This document shows, one piece after another, positions 42,529 to 52,756 of a stretch of 64,000 bases of DNA. The position numbers were made by a program, and so were the translations under genes. The notes under the pieces are model-generated. The model ran no database searches, had not been told where the DNA came from, and worked only from the letters and a program-made list of their open reading frames with translations. Each line of letters begins with the position of its first letter. Positions within the stretch are counted from its first letter, which is position 1. Source of the stretch: Russula earlei (Eukaryota > Basidiomycota > Agaricomycetes > Russulales > Russulaceae); contig JAGFNK010000085.1 in the NCBI GenBank assembly GCA_025769875.1, positions 1-64,000 of the forward strand. Direction: 5' to 3'.

Positions 42529-43137
42529 ATGGTCTCGATCCTCGCGGCAATGACGGTCTGGCGCCAATGGAGTCGAGACCTCAAAATCGAATCCACGATC
42601 TCAACATGCAAACCTGTGAATCCCCAACGACTGACACGCTCAGAGGTCGCACTCACGTTCCTCAGTCCCTCGAATTTTCTGCTCGCGCATAGCATTTTGG
42701 CGCCACATATGCAAGCTAAGGGGACAACAACTTCTGTGACTTGCGGTTTTGGTCCACCGGACGCAATTCTGCTCTCTCGATCCGCACGGCGAAAAGAGAT
42801 GAAGAGAAGACCTGCCCTTATTGGAAAAACCTTCGAGTGGGGCTGTGTGAATGATGCAATGTCTATGGCTAAAGTCGCGCAACGTGTGTTGGGGAAATGG
42901 CAAAAACTACGCATCCTCAAGATCTTTCAAAAGGCATTGAGAATACTTGTCTCGGTAACGTGCAGTCGGGTTGCCATTGCGGAATCCGGCGTGACTATGC
43001 TCCGTCCGGGAATTGTTCATTTCGCACTCCTTCATTCGAGTCGAACTCTGGGCGTAAAACCTCTCACCGCTCACCGAACCTGGCATCCTCTCGCGGAAGT
43101 CCCGCGTTACTGGGGGTGTGAGGCACTTGGGTGCTAA
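42529..43137 (+). CDS. Hypothetical protein, 202 codons
   Basis: A single uninterrupted frame starts MVSILAAMTVWRQWSRD and ends WGCEALGC. It has no recognisable domain, no signal peptide, and alternating basic-hydrophobic composition. The opposite strand is also open for 132 codons over the same DNA, so this may be chance. No promoter element stands out. Confidence 0.25.
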   Translation: MVSILAAMTVWRQWSRDLKIESTISTCKPVNPQRLTRSEVALTFLSPSNFLLAHSILAPHMQAKGTTTSVTCGFGPPDAILLSRSARRKEMKRRPALIGKTFEWGCVNDAMSMAKVAQRVLGKWQKLRILKIFQKALRILVSVTCSRVAIAESGVTMLRPGIVHFALLHSSRTLGVKPLTAHRTWHPLAEVPRYWGCEALGC

Positions 43138-45637
43138 ATGAGGGAAAGATGAACCCACTGGTTACATCGCGTCATCGCCGCGAGCTAGGGGGATGTGTCG
43201 CCAGCCGTGCATCGTCGAAACCGACCTTCCATTTCAGCGAGTGAGCAAGGAAACGAACCAGGACTGAACAGAAAAGCGTGCGCGATCGGGGAAAACGAAG
43301 ACGACGGTGACCGAGCGGAGGATCAGATGTGGAACACGATGTGAGACGGGACATTGCAGGGGTGAGGATGGTCGTCGCAGACCCCGCTTGACAACGACTA
43401 CGTTTGGACGTACAGGAGGGGCTTTGTACGGGAGTGCAACACCCCAAATCTGCGACAGTAAAATGTGGGGGGACTATAAATCATTAATCATTCGCCATCT
43501 ACTGTGCAAGTTGCTCCGTTCGCGCCAGCCACTCTCATCCTCTCCAGGAAATGGAGTATTTGTGCGCTTATTTGGCTCTAGGAGGCATCTCATCCATGCG
43601 CAAGGAAGTGTTTGTGTTGTTCAGCTTGCGCTATATAATGATGTGAAGTTAGGAATTTCGTTGTGAAGTGCACGTGGTGTTTGTATTCTGTTGCTTGCAC
43701 AAACGACACGACGTAGTTTTTGACATACTTCTCGTGTAGACGTTCTATGATACATCCCTTTGTACTCGACGTCGGAGACGCGCGCGAAAGAGCAAACAGG
43801 TTTCTTTACTTCTCTTCGCTGGCTCAGGCTAATGTTCAGTTCTCTGTTGCCGACCTCACAGCAATAACCTAAGAAACTCGCTTTGCACCCTGCGATTTAG
43901 ATCTTGAATACCCGAGAGCCTTCACTTTTTGATTATCCACCTTGTAGTATATCCTGTTGCCCGTCGAGAGTGATGAAGCCTGCGATCGGTCTCGAACGAC
44001 TATGCATGGTGTGAAACTACATCAAATGTCATGCCGTGAGCGTCTTCACTTCGATAATTTTAGGCTAAGGTTACAGTTGTAGCCCACTTCCTTGCAAGGC
44101 GCGCGCGCTTAGTGGACACGTTTGGAATATCAAACAGTAGAAAGGACGTCATAAAATTTTGCGGTCGATCAAGGGGTCCTGCCTGCGAAGTTGAAAAGCC
44201 GATTTTGTGGAGATGTACAAGCCATATCCAAAAAGGATTGGCAGCGCAACCAACATGCGCGCCCCGTCGGGTCGCGGTTGCGTTGGGGGATGACCAGCGT
44301 CGTTACGTCATTCTATACCCAATGCCGCCGTTCCGCCGCCATTTGAGAGTCCCGTCTGTTACCAGGTCTTTGTCTTGGTTGCTCGTATTGATTGTGAGGT
44401 GAAGGAAATACTGCGTGAAGGAAACAAATACTTTTTACTGTCCGAGCTAGAATTACGTGTACCTGACCGCAAATGTCACATGGATGGTGGGGTCCGCATC
44501 AGCTGATGCTGGCAGAGACCAGAACCTCAACATCTGGTTCGTCGGGAACTTTACCGGGGCCTTGCCAAAGTTTCAAAGACACGTTACAAGAGAACGATGG
44601 CGTTCTCATGCCCTCACTGAATGGCTGGATCATGTTGTGATCCGGCATGTGACGCCATCGAGATGGGCGCGGGATCAGCGGTTTCGGCCGGTTCATTGAA
44701 ATTGCATTGATTGGTCACGTAAGTCGGAATTGGGGGTCCTTTTTCTTCTTTGGTGATTTTCGTCGCCTGGTCCCCTCCAGAACACGCACAAAAAACAGGT
44801 TCGGCGAGCGATGAGTGCACCATCCTCCCAGCGGCCTCGGACCTGAAACCCTGTATTGGTTTGACTACAGTAAAGTCGCTCGTACCTACGCTCCAGAAGT
44901 GATTGCCTACCGGATCATACGTCACACGAGCGCACACGAGCGCACACGAACCCAACACTTTTCTGCGTGCGTGAGGTCATACCGTCAAGTCAAGGACAAA
45001 TGATATTTCGTTACCCAAAGGTCGCTCACTAACGAGGACGATGTCCACGCAGTGATTCCCCTTTGTTCTATATTTCCATTCTAATGTGGCGGCGCATGCT
45101 CTTGACACATGTATGCCCCATAACACTAGTCGTATATGTGGAAGTTCCTCACATGTCAATGACCCCTTGAAACAGAAAGTTCTGTGGCGCTAGGGTATGA
45201 AGCTCCCTACGTCATGGACTCTCGGTGTCGAGATCGTTGCCGTCCATATCTTCATCAGGGTCCTAGAGCGACAATGGACGATGATTTGGGGTACAGCCTT
45301 TATATCATATCGTGAGAGTCGTCAATACGTACCACGAGGCCAAGGCCATGCCGTTTATGAATACTTATGTTGCTGTGACCCGCTCACGTCAAGTTCGGAA
45401 CCTCTAGACCCGAGTCGAGTCGATTCCGTCTATTATTGTTCGGAGGGAAAAGAAATCTGTGCTGCCCAGTATAAATCAACTAGTTTGTGCATGCTATATG
45501 ACTCCCATCGGAATGGGGTAAGATAGTAAAAAAATAAAAAGACACCAAGGAGCGTATCTATATTCTCATGCATTTACAGATCCTTCCATCCGTAGAACAA
45601 CGCAACATATGAACACAGTGTCGGTTGCGTTCACTTC
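43138..45637. other. Gene-free interval
   Basis: I see no supported gene, RNA gene or named repeat in these 2.5 kb. The frames at 44112-44402, 44457-44699 and 45197-45526 are short and unremarkable. A small tandem CGCACACGAG duplication lies at about 44925-44950. Confidence 0.4.
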
Positions 45638-48335
45638 TCATCGGGGTCCCTCTCTTGAATAGCTGGGACCTGCCATCAACCGTCCGCCATCACGCTCATA
45701 TCCACCATACAATTCTAACGGTGGTGGGCGACTATGATTATAGCGCGGTGGTAGCGGGGAAGCGGAGAGGGGAATCGGTATAGGTACTGGAGTCGGGACA
45801 GATGGAGGCAGCGGCGGAAGTGGTTCCTTATTCATCGAGGGAGGAGGCGGCGGATGATGGGCATGTGTGTAATAATCATCGCCCGTCGCTCCATGACTCC
45901 CAGCGTAAGAATCATCGCGTACCCTCTTCAGTGGTGGTTGGCGAAGTTCGCCAAGCTCGCGAGACGGTGAGCCAGGACTGCGTGGGCGTCCGCGCGGTGT
46001 GAACGTGTCAACTTGTCGTCTCGACGTGTTGTCGTATGAAGGGAGATACCACCTCTGACGATTTCCTTGGTCGCGGTCTTCAAACCGTCCGTCTTGGCCA
46101 AAGCTTGTGTATGGAGGCTCAGGGTACCGTGTTCGCTCGCGGTCCCAGTGAGGTGGAGGCTGCGGTTGCAGGGGTACGGGCTGGCGATCACGAGTACGGT
46201 CTTTGCTTTCCCAGTATGGGCGATCACGGTCGTAGTATTCACGGTAGCTACGCCTATCCATGTAGGGCGGAAGAGACCAGCGCCCACGTTCATCGTAGCG
46301 TCTGATGCCGTCACCAGATTGCAGAGGGTGCGCGTCGGGGCGGCTAAACTCAGATCGTAAATACGGCCGATATGTTACTTGGCGTTCATGCGAGTGCTCG
46401 CGACCACGGAGAGGCACAGACGACTGCGTAGACGGGAAGGCTGAAGGAGTAGGAGGGAGCGGTGGTGTTGGCTGAACGCTCGATTCATCTCGACCAGCCG
46501 AGAGGGCACGGGAGTAGGTGGTAGATACAGGACGTGTCTGATTGTCCCCTGTCGCAGGTGAAAAGCATTCTTGATCGCCATTCAATCCCGACTGCAAGTC
46601 AATAGAGTGCAATGACTCCGAAACACAGGTGTGCGACAAATCATCAACCGGTTGGTTTGTAACAGATGAAGAAGCGCCCGAGTTTTCTGATGGTTTAGAC
46701 TCGCGCTCCTCAAGGAATACCCCAGGACGTATCGGTTCAGCTCGTGGGCGTGGTTGTGGATATGTGCCGGAGACGCGTTCTTGCAGGGACAGCAATTGGC
46801 TGGGACGTTCCCCCGATGCCGGCGTGAAGAGTGAAGTCGAAATGACATGATTATCGACGACCATTGGGCCAAAAGGAGTGGCGACAGGGCGTTGGTCGCC
46901 AGTCCTATTCAAATCTGTGGGAGGATCAGGAGCCGCAGCAGTGCTAGGAAGAGGAGCTGCAGAGAGCGTAGGAACAGGAGTCTTCGTTCCATGAGCTGGA
47001 CCAGTACGCCTCTCATTTTCTAAAGAATCATGAGGGTTTTTTGACGGGGTATTACCACCGCGAACCTCTTCTGATTGATGACGGCGATCATAGCCAGGGA
47101 AACGACGATCGTCAAGCATGCGTCGGTCAACAAAATGCGGTGGGTGTTTATCTTCGAGGCGAGGACGTCTATCGTCGTTCTGTTGCGGACGCCTGTCGTA
47201 GCTTGGACGTCTACGGCTGTCTGGCAATCGCCTGTCATTATCAAAGGATCGCCTGTCAACTTCGCGGCGTCGATGGTCACTCAGACTCCAGCTCCGCTCT
47301 CGCCCCCTCTCGCGATCTTGTTCATGCGCCCGTTCATTCTCATACATTGCATCGCTGTCACGTTCGCGATCATACGGCCGCATTCCGCGAAGCAGTGGTT
47401 GCTCCCTATCCGACGTGTGGACAGAAGGCTGGGCAGGACGGTCGTTGTCAGCACCGGATTGACGCCTGTCCGGAGAGGAAAGTAGCTGTGGCTGCATTCC
47501 TTGCGTCCCGCTCGTACTGTTACGCAAAGGGTCTCGCGGAGCAAAAATGGAGTCATGGAGGGGCCGTGAAGGGGGAGAGCTTGGCCTTAAGCTGAGAGCA
47601 ATACCACCACCGCTCACATCCTCAGCAGAGGTAGTTCTGAACTGGGAGGTAATCGAGCGAGGGCCATCGGTATTTTGCTGCAAAGCTGAGCGACCGTTTG
47701 TCGGGGCATAACTCTGGCCCTGGGGATCCACGGAAGAAGGGAACTACGCAACGGTCGAAAATCAGCGAGCGAAGACAAGGTGAACGTAGTGAGAAGCGCA
47801 CTGAGTCACTAGAGATGACGGGTCTCGCAGGCGCGTTTGCACGACCTGGATCACTGATCAATGGGTGAACAGCAGATGCAACGTGAGCACGATGAGTATC
47901 ACTGAGAAAGTTAGGTGATGGGGGCGTCTCGAAGCCTGGGTCGGACGGTGGAGTCGTAATCTTCTCAAATGGGTTCTTGGATGTATGTTCTGGATGCGGA
48001 GGGAGGGTCGGCAGGGAGCCTTTGTAAAAGCTTGCGAGTGCAGCCGGTCGTGGTATCGCACGAAAAATCTCGTGTTGGTTGTTTATTATAATCTCTTTGA
48101 GGCGTTTGAGGGCCTGGAGGTCACCAAGCCCTGGAGGAAGTGAGGGATCGGGGAAGAACTGAACCTGCTGGGGGTGCTGCATCCCTGATGCAAGCAATCC
48201 GCAGTCAAGGAGCCGGAAGACAGTGAAAGATAGGGAATTGTGCTCGGGGTTGACTACACTACGACACGTAAACAGGACAGAGATCGGTGAGGACGATGGA
48301 ATGACAGTTGTGCCAGATTGCGATTTACGACGCAC
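45638..48335 (-). CDS. Large low-complexity RD/RS-rich protein
   Basis: Two exons, 48335-47802 and 47743-45638 with a 58-nt intron (donor GTGCGC), read in phase through about 879 residues; a further 5' exon is possible because GTGTAG at ~48255 could be an acceptor. Before the junction there is a short ordered-looking region (VFRLLDCGLLASG, LGDLQALKRLKEIIINNQHE). Residues ~250-420 are Arg/Asp-rich with repeated DRR/SYDRRPQ units. The remainder is Pro/Ser-rich with many RPPY-, DRDR- and PPPLELYGGY-like motifs. Such composition is common in nuclear RNA-associated proteins, but I recognise no folded domain and cannot assign a function. Confidence 0.7.
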
Positions 48336-49081
48336 AAAAGGATTGTTGTAAGAGGGCGAGGACTATCAGGCCACCAGTAAGTGCAGGGGGTTAAATCACA
48401 ATTCTGTACGTCTTTTTTGTGCTGCTGAAGGACAGCCAGTGGTCGCTGTGCGAAATGAGCGATTGCCACGAAACTGGGACGGCGCTCACATACTGTGGAT
48501 GGACGTGCGAGTCGTCCCGAGAGGAAGACGGAGAAGAGGTTTGGGTCTTAGCAATTCGATGTGGTTTGTGGCTCGAGACTGTTCGTAAACAGTTAGATGT
48601 AAAATTGGCACGCTTAGAAGGGGAAAACGGAATGGAATAATGAAACTGGTGTGAAGCGTTGACAGTACGTGGATGAGGACGATCGGTGAGGTATTGTAAT
48701 TGGAACGGGACTCGAGGGGTTCGATTTGACGCTGCGCGGGCCAGGGGAAAGACTCTGTGGTGGTTTCACTGGCCTTGTGCGTTCAGGCTGTCGAGAGGGA
48801 GTGATGGTATCAGTGAAGCGAGGAGCTCGGCTGTGGTCGTTATACCCAGTGCCCTTACAAACAGTCCCCTTACAAATACATCTATTACTAACCTCGAAGT
48901 TCTGTTTTTAAAATCTGGTCATCATGGAATAATGATTACATTCAGAGTACGAGGAATTTAACAGGCAACTACAGCCGATATGTATGTGTCAAGAAGCATG
49001 GAATGATCATTCGTGACCTTTGATGAAAGACAACGATTTCAACATCATCGGCACAATGTTCAAACCAAGTTTCAATTATCT
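48336..49081. other. Interval between two minus-strand genes
   Basis: It probably holds the promoter and possible first exon of the large low-complexity gene. No other gene is supported. Confidence 0.35.
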
Positions 49082-49686
49082 TCAAGAGTTGGAAAGCTTC
49101 TCTCCGTAAGGAGGGGCGACCTCCTCTGCGTAAACAAAGATCGTTTCCTCCTCGCGCTCGGGTGTGGTGCGGACGCTGCGGGCAAGCAATACCGCCAAGA
49201 CCCAGAACATGCGCAGAAGCACGCCAATACCGCAGCCTATCAATAAGAAACGCAGTCAGTGCTAAACATTGAATCAAACCCACAGAGAGCAAAGACTGCA
49301 CCTAAAACAAAGGCAACAATGCGCCCCTCCCACGGCCCAAGTGACATGAGCGCATGATGGACACGGTGCAAGAATGAGGCTTGCGGTTGACGGTCCTTCG
49401 GGATCTTGTGTACCCCATGATCCTCAACTTTGATCACGAAGGCAGAGTCGATCACAGGAACGGGGGCGAGCTTATGATAAGCGGAAGCCGGAGCTGGACC
49501 AGCCAGAGAAGGCACGCCGATGCCGATGATTGAAAGGAGTCGAGCGGTGGTATCCTGAACGGCATTCTGCATGTTCTTGCAGAGGTGACGCATCCTGGTC
49601 GGCTTGGTATCGGGGACAACAGACGGCCCCGGATTCGCCGCAGGGTGTCCCAAGCGGAATGCGGAGACCTCAGTCGTGGATATCAT
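49082..49686 (-). CDS. Small single-pass membrane protein
   Basis: Two exons, 49686-49302 and 49236-49082 with a 65-nt intron, give 179 residues with matching phase. The first 100 residues are polar. A conserved-looking segment WEGRIVAFVLGCGIGVLLRM, continuing into WVLAVLLARSVR, spans the splice junction and forms one strong transmembrane helix at ~121-150, followed by a short acidic tail (EREEETIFVYAEE). There is no signal peptide, so I expect a tail-side anchored membrane protein. A TATA-like ATATAT lies at about 49711-49716. I do not recognise the family. Confidence 0.7.
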
Positions 49687-49928
49687 GACATGGAGAGGAT
49701 TCGCGGCGGCTACGGGATATATACGTCAGCCAAAGGGGCTAACATGGGTGGAGGTCACCAACCAAAACCGGTGCCGGCGAGGAGAAAGTATACACGAAAT
49801 CTCATATATGTGTGTTCTGTGAGATGAATGGAGTGGAGGAGCAAAGGGAGTCTCAGAGCAAGGGTTGTTGGTGTTGGTGTTGAGAGGCAGAAAGATGCGG
49901 ACGACGCCCACGGATCCTAGGCTTATAT

Positions 49929-50002
49929 AATCTCGTGACACAGCTCATCTCGAGTCATGTGAGGTAATCTCGTTACACAGCTCCTTCTCGAGTCATGCGA
50001 GG
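49929..50002. repeat. Two-copy 37-bp tandem repeat
   Basis: AATCTCGTGACACAGC... at 49929 is repeated at 49966 with few changes, each copy including TCTCGAGTCATG. It lies directly after a TATATAA (49924-49930), so it may be a promoter-proximal duplication. Confidence 0.6.
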
Positions 50003-50011
50003 CGAGGTGAA

Positions 50012-51625
50012 ATGCCGGCCATTCGCTGCACCCTTCCAGCTCTACTACAGCAGTACTCTCTCCCTAACGCGATCCCGGAACAGTACCCACCGTTGATTCT
50101 CATCCATGTCATCCATCTCTCCAACGCCCTTGTCCTCCTCCCGCAGACTTCCGTTCCCAACTTGCCGCCTCTGCTACCTGTTCGCGGTCTCGACAAACCA
50201 CAACATCGATTTCTCGCTCCAATCGCTGCACGTCCAGTGCTGACACTCCCATGGGCATGTCTCGGTGCCATCGTTCTCATACCGTTGTGGGCTACTGGCA
50301 TTTGTGATGTCAATCAAAGATGGGGGGTTTGCTGAATTAGGAGGAAGCGGAACCCCAGCTCCATTGAGGGACGGCGCGAGCGCAGCCATGGTGAGTAGAA
50401 ACTTGCAAGTTTTTTTTTTTTTGAAAAGTGTTTTATTCATTCCTAGAGGCACGTCTTCTAGGTGGCTTACTTAAGCTGTCCGGCTAACAGTACCAACGGC
50501 ATCGAACTTCACGTCATCCACCATCAAACACGTCGTCCCCAGTGCTAAACATGACCCCACACCCATATCATTAGCCTTGCCGCCAACGTCCATGGCACTC
50601 CCTCCACAGCCATGTGTCAGTGTGGCACCGTGCTACGGCCCGACGCGTATGTCCCCCGACGCAATTCCCGATCTAGATCTACAACTCTTTCCTGTCGATT
50701 AGCAAAGTTTACCGTCGCACGAATCGTCCCATCTTGGGGCGACTGTATCATCTGCAAGCACATCACCCATGGTGCCACTCAGCCCTATTCTCACCTCACC
50801 ACAGCCGCCCCCTCCCAAGGGTTGGGAGCCTTCTCCATCGCCATCGAACTCTTCTACAACACCCCTCGCTTCTCCCCAAGATGCGTCGGTTTCATATGGC
50901 CACAGACCCGTCCACCTTCAACCCAAGCACGAAAATTGGCATGTCCTTTGGACTCCTGCATTTCTCACTAGTATTTTTAACGTTGCGGCATTCGTTTCAC
51001 AATGCCTTACTATGACAATCTTCATCTGTTTGATTCAAAAGCCATCGCAAGGTCCAACGAACCCTGCCGCCTAACCGTCTTCAGCTACAGGAACTTGCAA
51101 ATGGTGGCGTCACTGCCCCGCCCCCTGGAAGCTTCGACATTGGTATGGGGATGTACCCTTCTGGCATGTCTGGGTCGACCGCGTTCGATTATCCGCTTCG
51201 TATCCTTGGAGAAGATCCGGAGACATTCATGTCGGACCCCACTGTCGGCAACTCTTGACGACCATCAATACGGTGGCAGGGTCTCATTCCCAGGAGAATG
51301 TTTCGCCATCATCAACGGATGTGGAAACAGTAGAACAGACGCAGGGATCTGATCTTGACGACTTTGTAAAGGACTTCGGGGTCACCACGTCACAAGAAGA
51401 CACTGAGGGTGCGTCCACCGTGCAGATAATCGCCGAAGAACAGAGCAACACCACAGCGCTCTCCATCCCAGAGAATAGCCCGGCGAGTTCCAGCACGCAC
51501 TTGGAGGGCGTTATGAGCCCGATGCCATCAACTTCCCCCCTTCGTCGAATTCTCACTACATGCCATCCCGCGATGCGGCCAACTCCAGCAACCGCCGCGT
51601 CGGAGGAAGTTAGAAGGTCCCCTTC
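50012..51625 (+). other. Unresolved plus-strand gene region before the duplication
   Basis: Several plus-strand frames look partly coding: 50012-50335 (starts MPAIRCTLPALLQQY), a Pro/Ser-rich stretch near 50800 (TSPQPPPPKGWEPSPSPSN), 51049-51248 (ELANGGVTAPPPGSFDIGMG), and 51255 onward (EQTQGSDLDDFVKDFG, acidic/Ser-rich). They are in different frames and I could not join them cleanly, so this could be one spliced gene, a decayed gene, or two. The tandem duplication begins inside the last frame at 51626. Confidence 0.35.
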
Positions 51626-52257
51626 GCCGTTTCGCGACTCGCCTCTCCTATTCCTAGTTGCACCTGATTCCAATCAATGCTTCAATTTGTCAACTCACCA
51701 CAAACACGCCCTTATCCATCTTCTCTACTCCTCATCTTGCACGCCATATGTATACAATCATCCTATCCATTTTTCTTCAATCTGCGGCTTTCGTCGTTAT
51801 CTTCCTCGCTGTCGTATGCTTTCTCTCGCCCTCCCCCAATCACACACTCTCTCACCAATACCTACCTCCTACCTCCACGCACCGCGTGCTCCGGTGTCAC
51901 CCTTCTGTCCATTTTATAGATCAGGGTTTGATGTCACCACTGAAACTTGGAGCAGCGCATGATGTCTGTCGCGTCGTCCTGTCTGACTTGTCTCGTGCGT
52001 ATCTCGCTCATCTACTCTGCGCTTTCTTCTGTCTGTACTTTTGCCATGGTGATCCTACTTTACTCTCTTCCAAATCGTTTTTGGTCGCCCCCACCACCCC
52101 GATTCACCACTTTCTACACTGATGTTACACCTCATTATCTCTTTTCGTCAGACCTTAATTTTTTGATATCATATTCTTCTGCGTCCTGTTGGTGCATCGT
52201 TATCGTCAAACTCGAAAATTTCTTTCTTGCATTGCCGATCGACCTTTGTCCATTTCG

Positions 52258-52605
52258 CTATCGAAACATTACACTATTCGCCTGAGAACGTGTGCCTCGT
52301 AAAGTAACTCGTGTTTCCCATGGGAGGTAGGTAAGGAAATCTTTGCGACCCAGGTCCTCTTTCGAGTCCGTGGGAACAGCTGCGAGGATCAACACCTTCC
52401 GAGAACTGAAGCCCCGCCATCGTGCCAGAACCTGATGCCTGAGGTCGCCAGTGTTTTGTTTCCTCCTCGCAGTACCTTCGAGTTGTTGGGTGGGAAGATT
52501 GATATTGATGTGTACGTCTCCTCTGCATGCACGTCGGCACTTTCGAAAAGGACAACGTCTGACCGCTCCTAGGACTCGCCTTCCAGTATATAGGCAATCC
52601 TGCAA
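52258..52605 (-). CDS. Hypothetical ORF upstream of Crinkler A (divergent)
   Basis: Minus-strand frame of 115 codons, including GDVHININLPTQ, LARWRGFSSRKVLILAA and DFLTYLPWETRVTLRG. The same frame is kept in unit B (58333-58725, 130 codons), where the N-terminal part has a small shift. Conservation is expected from the recent duplication and does not prove coding. I do not recognise it; it may be a remnant of a gene divergent from the Crinkler. Confidence 0.3.
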   Translation of the reverse strand: MQDCLYTGRRVLGAVRRCPFRKCRRACRGDVHININLPTQQLEGTARRKQNTGDLRHQVLARWRGFSSRKVLILAAVPTDSKEDLGRKDFLTYLPWETRVTLRGTRSQANSVMFR

Positions 52606-52756
52606 CAGGGATGACCTTACAGACTTAGCGGCGGTGGGCCTTGATCACGTGTTCAAGTGGATTTGATTTGCGAGACCGGCGGGGTCGGCCAACAACGCCA
52701 TCCGCGTCCCTTTGACTCGGAGTTTTGAAGTAGAACGGCTCGATCCGCGACATGAT

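Noticed and set aside
47729..47731. GTG as start of the long exon of the low-complexity gene
   Set aside because: The frame runs into an upstream exon through a good intron (47801-47744); a non-ATG start is unnecessary.
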